A program made the position numbers and the translations under genes. A stretch of DNA of 5,067 nucleotides from Betaproteobacteria bacterium (GTDB taxonomy: Bacteria; Pseudomonadota; Gammaproteobacteria; Burkholderiales; Rhodocyclaceae), in NCBI GenBank assembly GCA_020047725.1, contig JAIFNM010000315.1, forward strand, positions 1 through 5,067, in the 5' to 3' direction. Below are positions 1-3,867 of the stretch, piece after piece. The notes beneath the pieces were generated by a model. The model searched no databases. It was not told the DNA's origin and saw only the letters and a list, made by a program, of their open reading frames with translations. Numbering within the stretch: position 1 is the stretch's first letter; each line of letters starts with the position of its first letter.

Positions 1-687
1 AGCAATCAACCAGGCGATAAGCAAAGCACCGGCCACGACCCACAGCGGATGAATCACTGCATTGAGCCAGTCATCACTGTATTGCGCGTGCACAACGCCC
101 ATGACGATGGCGAACACGATAAATGCGGCGGCAGAACTCAGCGCCGTGTGCAAGATGATTCGTTCGGTAACCTGCCCTTGCGCGTTTGATTCCTCGACGG
201 TCAGCAAAACCACGTCAGATGCCGAGGCCATGGTTACTGCAGCCGCAGCGGCTGCCCACGCTGGCATAAGACCGACTACTGCGTAAGAAAAGAAGAAGAT
301 GGCCAGAAAAGAGAGAGTAATGTCCCCAAGCGTCGCTCTTAATAAGTCCCGGTTATGAACGAGCCAGCGTAGATCAAGGCGTCTTCCTATCTCAAGCATC
401 AGGAGGCCAAGTGCTGCGTCCGCAATGGGCCGTATCTGCGCTAATGCTTCGATGCTGATCCAGCCCAATAACGAGGGGCCGAAAACGGTTCCGGCGAGGA
501 CATAGCCGATGATTTTCGGCCAGCCAAGATGAACGCGCAACCACTCTCCGACGAGCAGGCCGACGACCAGCAGCAGGCTGAACAAGGCCAACGAATCAAG
601 TTGATCGGGGAATGGTGGCAGGAAAAAAAGGCGCTCCTGCAACGTTTCCCAGCCCACTCGTGCTTGCGCAATAGAATCGGTCAGCAT
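1..687 (-). CDS. CPA2/Kef-like cation:proton antiporter, N-terminal part (3' end beyond window)
   Basis: The minus-strand frame is open for 229 codons from ATG 687-685 to the left edge, so the C-terminal part lies outside the window. The translation is strongly hydrophobic, with helices at about residues 31-50, 58-76, 86-100, 117-141, 143-165, 176-199 and 212-229. The run 'GYVLAGTVFGPSLLG' (61-75), the later 'ALGLLMLEIGRRLDLRWL' (92-109) and 'SASDVVLLTVEE' (155-166) match the arrangement of Kef/NapA-type exchangers, inner-membrane proteins that swap H+ for Na+ or K+. Where KefB has 'LLFQDLAV', this protein has 'HTALSSAAAF' (180-189), so the usual acidic residue is missing. No clear Shine-Dalgarno sequence precedes ATG 687, but a 10-codon ORF starting at 713 with an upstream GGAAG ends in a TGA overlapping it (ATGCTGA), which could couple translation. 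It lies 155 bases downstream of the OmpA-like gene on the same strand with no terminator seen, so cotranscription is possible. The family call is good; ion and activity are unknown. Confidence 0.85.
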   Translation of the reverse strand, partial: MLTDSIAQARVGWETLQERLFFLPPFPDQLDSLALFSLLLVVGLLVGEWLRVHLGWPKIIGYVLAGTVFGPSLLGWISIEALAQIRPIADAALGLLMLEIGRRLDLRWLVHNRDLLRATLGDITLSFLAIFFFSYAVVGLMPAWAAAAAAVTMASASDVVLLTVEESNAQGQVTERIILHTALSSAAAFIVFAIVMGVVHAQYSDDWLNAVIHPLWVVAGALLIAWLIA

Positions 688-713
688 GGCCGTACATGTC
701 GTTTGTCTAGCAT
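681..713 (-). CDS. possible 10-codon leader ORF ahead of the antiporter gene
   Basis: The ATG at 713-711 opens a reading frame encoding MLDKRHVRPC and ends at TGA 683-681, which overlaps the antiporter start in the string ATGCTGA. A GGAAG sequence lies nine bases upstream of the ATG, a better ribosome-binding signal than the antiporter start itself has. This would suit translational coupling. An ORF this short arises easily by chance, so the call is tentative. Confidence 0.15.
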   Translation of the reverse strand: MLDKRHVRPC

Positions 714-842
714 TCTCTGAATCTTCCAGACTGTTGAGCGCCAATCCAAAGGTGAGATCAGGAGTTCTTTGGTGTGGAAATCGTCCGTACTCGCCTTTGG
801 ACGAGATGAACTTGCTTTTCGCGTCCCTTTTTCTCCATTCCT

Positions 843-1415
843 CTATTCGTAAACTAGCTCCACTCTCCGCATCATCTGCCTGCATGCGGCGGTGCTACAG
901 GCCGAGGACAACTTACTAAGCCCCGCGCTCTTTCGCCTGATTTGTTTCCTCGGCACGCCGAGCGAACGCAATGTTGAAACCACGACGTTTATTCTTTCCT
1001 CCGCAATCGCAAGGTTTAAGCTACGGCTCCCGAGGTTGTCGGTGAAGGCCACAAGGGTCACCGTTTGGAGAGGATTTGCTTTTAGCCGGGTCGCATTCTG
1101 ACGAAGAAGCATCGCGCCGCTGTTATCTATTTCGGTTCTCCCAAACGCGAAGTAGATGCTGTTTTCGCCAGGAATAACGTCGTCTTGGAACTTGTCATCG
1201 CTTCGCTTCTCTTCGGGTGGTATTGGCATGTCTGCAACGAGCGCCGGTGCTTTAGCTTCGGCGGCAGATTGTGGAGCTTTCGTGGCTGGCTGGTGCATAT
1301 CAGATGCGGTGCTTGGATCAGGACCACTTGCTCCGGCGGCCCCCGTGCTACTACAACCAGAAAATGTGATCGAAACAAAAACGATCATTAGGTTACGGGT
1401 AATAATATTCAGCAC
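843..1415 (-). CDS. OmpA-family peptidoglycan-binding lipoprotein
   Basis: This 190-residue protein begins at GTG 1415-1413. A TGA lies three codons upstream in frame, so no longer start exists; the next candidate is ATG at residue 10, which would leave too short a signal. AAGGA lies about 11-12 bases before the GTG. The signal peptide ends in the lipobox 'FSGC' with Cys21 as the lipidated residue. Ser follows it, which by the usual rule points to the outer membrane. A flexible Ala/Pro-rich linker (about 22-80) leads to an OmpA C-terminal domain (about 84-190). The motif 'FTDNLGSRSLNLAIAEERINVV' has Asp126 and Arg141 at the positions that bind diaminopimelate in Pal and OmpA. The final motif reads 'MRRVEL' (182-187), not the usual 'NRRVEI', and Cys173 and Cys178 could form a disulfide. 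It lies downstream of pal on the same strand and is probably in the same operon, anchoring the outer membrane to the cell wall. Confidence 0.88.
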   Translation of the reverse strand: MLNIITRNLMIVFVSITFSGCSSTGAAGASGPDPSTASDMHQPATKAPQSAAEAKAPALVADMPIPPEEKRSDDKFQDDVIPGENSIYFAFGRTEIDNSGAMLLRQNATRLKANPLQTVTLVAFTDNLGSRSLNLAIAEERINVVVSTLRSLGVPRKQIRRKSAGLSKLSSACSTAACRQMMRRVELVYE

Positions 1416-1507
1416 TGTTTCTCAAGTTCCTTTAGTTTGTTATTCGCGCTTTCCCCGCAATTGGGCCTGCAATTGGGCCCGCTCAGCAATCTGTCAGTCT
1501 GAGTCAT
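1409..1507 (-). CDS. possible small ORF (32 codons) between pal and the OmpA-like gene
   Basis: An ATG at 1507-1505 follows GGAG with an eight-base spacer, the best-placed Shine-Dalgarno sequence on the minus strand here. The frame gives MTQTDRLLSGPNCRPNCGES followed by ANNKLKELEKQC, and stops at TGA 1411-1409. The stop overlaps the downstream gene start in the string GTGCTGA. The peptide has no signal or membrane segment; it is polar with three Cys, two of them in a PNC-x-PNC repeat created by a 12-base tandem DNA repeat. The frame extends upstream to an ATG at 1645, but that would overlap the end of pal and has no obvious ribosome site. It could be a real small protein, a translational coupling leader for the lipoprotein gene, or chance. 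I do not recognise a family. Confidence 0.25.
   Translation of the reverse strand: MTQTDRLLSGPNCRPNCGESANNKLKELEKQC
1457..1479. repeat. tandem pair of GCAATTGGGCC (12-base period)
   Basis: GCAATTGGGCC occurs at 1457-1467 and again at 1469-1479, separated by one T. On the minus strand the same bases contain GGGCC and GGCCC eight bases apart, which could form a small hairpin in the mRNA between pal and the OmpA-like gene. There is no following U-tract, so it does not look like a rho-independent terminator; it could be an mRNA-processing or stability element, or a chance duplication. Confidence 0.6.
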
Positions 1508-1528
1508 GACAATCACTCCAGAATGACT
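1502..1528 (-). repeat. inverted repeat enclosing a Shine-Dalgarno sequence and start codon
   Basis: AGTCAT at 1502-1507 pairs perfectly with ATGACT at 1523-1528. In the minus-strand mRNA the 15-base loop holds the GGAG ribosome site, and one arm contains the ATG of the possible 32-codon ORF. A six-pair stem with a loop this size is weak, so any role in hiding the start codon is only a possibility. Confidence 0.3.
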
Positions 1529-1599
1529 TTCGTCCTGAGAGCAGCCAGCGCGGAGCGCCTCTGGTCGGTTTTCCATTGACGCAGAAGTTTTCGTCACGG

Positions 1600-2136
1600 T
1601 CATTCCCCTGGGTAAGCAATGTCGACGCGACGATTCTTTTCCCACGCAGATTCGCTATGGCCTTCTGCAAGCGGTTTTTCGCTGCCGAAGCTTATGGCAT
1701 CAATCTGCTCGTCTCGAACCCCTTGGGTTTGAAGAGCCATTTCCACGACATCGGCTCGGCGTTGCCCTAAAGCAAGGTTGTACTCTCGGCTACCGCGCTC
1801 ATCCGTGTTTCCCCGGACGGTGACTTTCACTCCAGATCGCTTGGAAAGAAATTTGCTGTGGGTTGCGACCACTTGATGGTATTCCTGCTTGACGACACTG
1901 CTGTCAAGATCAAAATATATGCTGCGCTTGGACAGGAGATTCGCCGGATCACGCAAGGCGGCCAGATCCTCCTTCGATAGCACTCCAGACGGCTGTGCCG
2001 CCATGGGTTGAACCGCGTCTGGCGCTGGTTGCCTGACAGGAAGCGAATCGTCAGCACCGCCCTTGCTTGTGGTAGAGCAAGCCGCCATAAGGCAAACAAC
2101 GGAAACAATAAAGAAATTCTGGAAATTGTTAGTCAT
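1600..2136 (-). CDS. pal: Pal-type peptidoglycan-associated outer-membrane lipoprotein
   Basis: The 178-residue product is typical in length for Pal, which holds the outer membrane to peptidoglycan and works with TolB during division. The lipobox 'LMAAC' puts the lipidated Cys at residue 20. A Pro/Ala-rich linker (about 21-55) leads to 'DPANLLSKRSIYFDLDSSVV' (63-82), the start of the OmpA C-terminal domain. 'NTDERGSREYNLALGQRRADVV' (110-131) carries Asp112 and Arg127 for diaminopimelate binding, and 'NRRVDI' (168-173) is intact. ATG 2136-2134 is the only possible start, because upstream codons run to a stop without another initiator; no good Shine-Dalgarno sequence precedes it. The n-region (MTNNFQNFF) has no Lys or Arg, unusual for a Sec signal. 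No tolQRAB genes flank it, so this may be a second, accessory Pal rather than the housekeeping copy. A predicted sigma-54 promoter lies upstream. Confidence 0.93.
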   Translation of the reverse strand: MTNNFQNFFIVSVVCLMAACSTTSKGGADDSLPVRQPAPDAVQPMAAQPSGVLSKEDLAALRDPANLLSKRSIYFDLDSSVVKQEYHQVVATHSKFLSKRSGVKVTVRGNTDERGSREYNLALGQRRADVVEMALQTQGVRDEQIDAISFGSEKPLAEGHSESAWEKNRRVDIAYPGE

Positions 2137-2171
2137 ATTGGTATTAAAAAGGTTGAAGGAGTAGCATGAAT

Positions 2172-2185
2172 TGACTGATCGGTCA
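2172..2185. repeat. near-perfect 14-bp palindrome in the pal leader
   Basis: TGACTGATCGGTCA pairs with its own reverse complement at all but one position pair (T2176 with G2181, a wobble in RNA). It falls within the predicted 5' leader of the pal transcript, between the sigma-54 start (about 2217) and ATG 2136. Beside it CCCC (2187-2190) and GGGG (2200-2203) could form another short stem. It may be an operator or an mRNA hairpin; there is no direct evidence for either. Confidence 0.35.
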
Positions 2186-2210
2186 TCCCCTTACGGCTTG
2201 GGGTTAGGCA

Positions 2211-2226
2211 TGGATCGTTCATTGCT
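2211..2226 (+). promoter_or_regulatory. candidate sigma-54 promoter facing the kinase gene
   Basis: TGGATCGTTCATTGCT has GG and GC separated by exactly ten bases and agrees with TGGCACG-N4-TTGCW except at two bases of the -24 box (AT in place of CA). The predicted start is near 2237, giving a leader of about 203 bases before ATG 2440. It sits base-to-base against the opposite-facing sigma-54 promoter, and the dyads would lie downstream of its start, which is less usual for an enhancer. It is therefore weaker than its partner and could be a by-product of local symmetry. Confidence 0.35.
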
Positions 2227-2227
2227 A

Positions 2228-2243
2228 AGCAGGCTCTGTGCCA
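2228..2243 (-). promoter_or_regulatory. sigma-54 (RpoN) -24/-12 promoter for pal
   Basis: Read on the minus strand the site is TGGCACAGAGCCTGCT. It has the full TGGCAC -24 box, the required ten bases between GG and GC, and CTGCT against the TTGCW -12 consensus, a single mismatch. Transcription is predicted to begin near 2217, leaving a leader of about 81 bases before the pal ATG. Sigma-54 holoenzyme cannot open DNA without an enhancer-bound AAA+ activator, and such an activator is encoded in the same window, with dyad sites at suitable distances upstream. Confidence 0.72.
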
Positions 2244-2257
2244 TAAAGTAGAGTATT

Positions 2258-2270
2258 TAACTTATTGTTT
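2258..2270 (-). promoter_or_regulatory. IHF-like site between promoter and enhancers
   Basis: On the minus strand AAACAATAAGTTA fits the integration host factor consensus WATCAA-N4-TTR with one mismatch. It lies in AT-rich DNA about 47 bases upstream of the predicted start, between the sigma-54 promoter and the first dyad. That is where IHF often bends DNA so that a distant activator can reach sigma-54 polymerase. The consensus is loose, so the support comes from position more than from sequence. Confidence 0.4.
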
Positions 2271-2316
2271 TTGTGGAAAATGTTTAGATGCTGTTTTTCC
2301 AACACCTAAGATGATT

Positions 2317-2331
2317 GTTGCAATAAGCAAC
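2317..2331. promoter_or_regulatory. enhancer-like dyad 1, GTTGC-N5-GCAAC
   Basis: GTTGC and GCAAC form perfect five-base inverted arms around AATAA. The centre (2324) lies about 107 bases upstream of the predicted sigma-54 start for pal, inside the usual range for an NtrC-family activator site. The same arms and spacing recur at 2401-2415. The likely ligand is the response regulator encoded from 3860, but its DNA-binding domain lies beyond the window, so this is inferred from proximity and layout. Confidence 0.6.
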
Positions 2332-2399
2332 GCTTTTCATTAGCCACCCTATAGAAAGTCCTAGCTAATTGATTATTAGAGATTTCAACCAAAATCAAG

Positions 2400-2416
2400 T
2401 GTTGCATAATGCAACA
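2400..2416. promoter_or_regulatory. enhancer-like dyad 2, perfect 17-bp palindrome
   Basis: TGTTGCATAATGCAACA is a perfect palindrome about A2408 and repeats the GTTGC-N5-GCAAC pattern of dyad 1 exactly 84 bases away, about eight helical turns, so both sites present the same face of the helix. Its centre is about 191 bases upstream of the predicted pal start and 32 bases before the kinase ATG. The inner bases CATAAT (2405-2410) resemble a sigma-70 -10 box for the kinase gene, although no good -35 box is visible. A regulator bound here could thus activate pal and also repress its own operon. Confidence 0.68.
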
Positions 2417-2439
2417 GATGTGTTTCAATATGCAGCCAT

Positions 2440-3867
2440 ATGAAAGTGCTTCGTTCCTTACACGCCAAAATTGTTCTGGGCTACTGTGTTGTCGGTGGTC
2501 TATTTATAGCGCTAGTCGTTAACGCGCTATTCCAGTTCCGTTTCTTGGAGCGGGAACTTACCAAACAACAGGACGTGGTCGTTTTTTATGACGCCGTTCG
2601 AAATGCACGCCGCTTGGAGAAAAATTTCCTGCTCTACAAAAAAAATGGAGATCTCGATGAAGCGGTGCAACAAGCCAATATCGCGCTGACTACTTTCGAG
2701 AGAATCCCCTTCCCAACGTTGTTGGGTGAAAGCGGAGATTCGGGTTTGGGAAGCGTTTCTCTCTATCCCCAGCTATTAGTCAGGTTGGCGAATAGCCCGA
2801 AGAGGCAACTTCCATCCCAAGAAGTACTGCAAGAAACGTATGCGGCGGGGAGCGCGTTGCTCAAACTTGGGGAACGTCTTGATATCGCCGCCAAAAATAA
2901 AGTAAAACAGTCCATCGGGCAGCATGACGCAGACCTGCTCAACACAATTTGGGCCGCATTGGTGCTAGCCATTGCCACGGGGATCATCGTCACGCGAAGC
3001 GTCGTTCGTCCTTTGCGGGAAATCGAAAACGACCTCAAGAAAGTAGCAACAGGCGAGGTTGAGCGTGTGGACGGTCACGAGGCCGGTGCCGAGGTCGAAT
3101 CACTCACTCGATCAATTAACGACACGCTTCAGGAACTTGAGCTTCGGCAAACGACGGTGGCGCGTTCGTCACGGCTAATGGCACTGGGAACTATGCTTTC
3201 GGGCGTCGCTCACGAACTGAATAATCCTCTATCTAATATTTCTTCATCATGCCAGATTCTTGAAGAAGAATGGCAAGAGCTTCCTGATCAACAGGTGCAA
3301 AAACTTTTGCTGCAGATCGACGGTCAAGTGCTCCGCGCTCAGCACATCGTGGCAACACTCCTTGATTTTTCCGGGAATCGTGCCCTGAAGCGTGATCGCC
3401 AGAATGTTCGTGAAATGGTCAAAGAATCATTGACCTTGCTGAGTTCTCGGATTTCACCGGAGATACGCGTGTCCCTTGAAATTGACGAGACCACTTGGAT
3501 TATGGCTGATCGATTACGCTTTCAGCAGGTGCTGGTCAATATGATCAAAAATGCTGCGGAGGCCACGCTTTCGGCGGGAACGATACGTATCGAGGCGAGG
3601 AGGGATGAGTTACCCGAAGGGAGTGGAACAACATTGGAGATTGAAGATGAGGGAGAAGGAATCCCGGCTGAACACCTAAAACAAATCTTCGACCCCTTTT
3701 ATACGACCAAGACCATTGGCAAAGGAACAGGGCTTGGCTTATTCGTAGCCCATGAAATCATCGTGCAGCACGGAGGGAGCGTATTCGTGGAATCGCAATT
3801 CGGCCACGGTGCCCGGTTCTGGATACACATACCAGACGGACCAGAAGAACTGGAAGAAAATGTCTAA
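2440..3867 (+). CDS. membrane sensor histidine kinase (HAMP, HisKA, HATPase_c), partner of the sigma-54 regulator
   Basis: This 475-residue inner-membrane kinase has one transmembrane helix at about 11-31, a mainly helical periplasmic domain of about 140 residues (32-168), a second helix at about 170-188, a HAMP linker (about 184-236) and a cytoplasmic kinase core. The H-box 'SGVAHELNNPLSNI' carries the phosphorylated His258. The ATP domain shows the N-box 'NMIKNAAEA' (Asn371), G1 'DEGEGIP' (403-409), the F-box 'FDPFYTTK' (417-424) and G2 'GKGTGLGL' (427-434), so it should be active. There is no PAS domain, so signal input is probably periplasmic. The stretch 'ARRLEKNFLLYKKNGDLDEA' (56-75) resembles helical sensor domains of the 4HB/HBM kind, but I cannot name the ligand. 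ATG 2440 is the first start after an in-frame stop, with no strong Shine-Dalgarno sequence. The stop overlaps the regulator start, indicating a coupled kinase-regulator operon. The kinase core is of the NtrB-like class usually paired with sigma-54 activators. Confidence 0.93.
   Translation: MKVLRSLHAKIVLGYCVVGGLFIALVVNALFQFRFLERELTKQQDVVVFYDAVRNARRLEKNFLLYKKNGDLDEAVQQANIALTTFERIPFPTLLGESGDSGLGSVSLYPQLLVRLANSPKRQLPSQEVLQETYAAGSALLKLGERLDIAAKNKVKQSIGQHDADLLNTIWAALVLAIATGIIVTRSVVRPLREIENDLKKVATGEVERVDGHEAGAEVESLTRSINDTLQELELRQTTVARSSRLMALGTMLSGVAHELNNPLSNISSSCQILEEEWQELPDQQVQKLLLQIDGQVLRAQHIVATLLDFSGNRALKRDRQNVREMVKESLTLLSSRISPEIRVSLEIDETTWIMADRLRFQQVLVNMIKNAAEATLSAGTIRIEARRDELPEGSGTTLEIEDEGEGIPAEHLKQIFDPFYTTKTIGKGTGLGLFVAHEIIVQHGGSVFVESQFGHGARFWIHIPDGPEELEENV

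Larger units (their letters stand above)
2137..2439. other. divergent control region between pal and the kinase gene
   Basis: These 303 bases contain no credible gene and are more AT-rich than the flanking coding DNA. In order from pal they hold the pal leader with its 14-bp palindrome, two opposed and abutting sigma-54-like promoters, an IHF-like site and two matching GTTGC-N5-GCAAC dyads; each is listed separately. A two-codon ATG-AAT-TGA on the plus strand after AGGAG (2157-2161) is taken as chance. Confidence 0.8.

Noticed and set aside
813..828. Sigma-54-like GG-N10-GC on the minus strand (AGGGACGCGAAAAGCA) ahead of the antiporter gene
   Set aside because: The -12 box lacks the TT before GC and the first base of -24 is wrong; no dyads like those at 2317 and 2401 were seen nearby, so spacing alone is not enough.
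758..838. 26-codon basic ORF (MEKKGREKQV...) on the minus strand after the OmpA-like stop
   Set aside because: Its ATG is too close to the only purine-rich sequence, the composition is unlike a defined protein, and nothing else supports it.
1457..1479. Rho-independent terminator between pal and the OmpA-like gene
   Set aside because: The GGGCC/GGCCC stem is only five pairs long and no T-run follows it on the minus strand.
1156..1509. Plus-strand frame of 117 codons and other frames opposite the lipoprotein genes
   Set aside because: They lie antisense to clearly coding genes, have no recognisable domain and no ribosome site, so they are shadow frames.
2222..2249. Sigma-70 promoter TTGCTA-16-TAAAGT on the plus strand
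   Set aside because: Each box matches the consensus at only four of six bases, and the same bases are better explained by the sigma-54 elements.
2763..3038. Minus-strand frame of 91 codons inside the kinase gene
   Set aside because: It is antisense to the sensor and membrane region of an intact kinase and has no family features.
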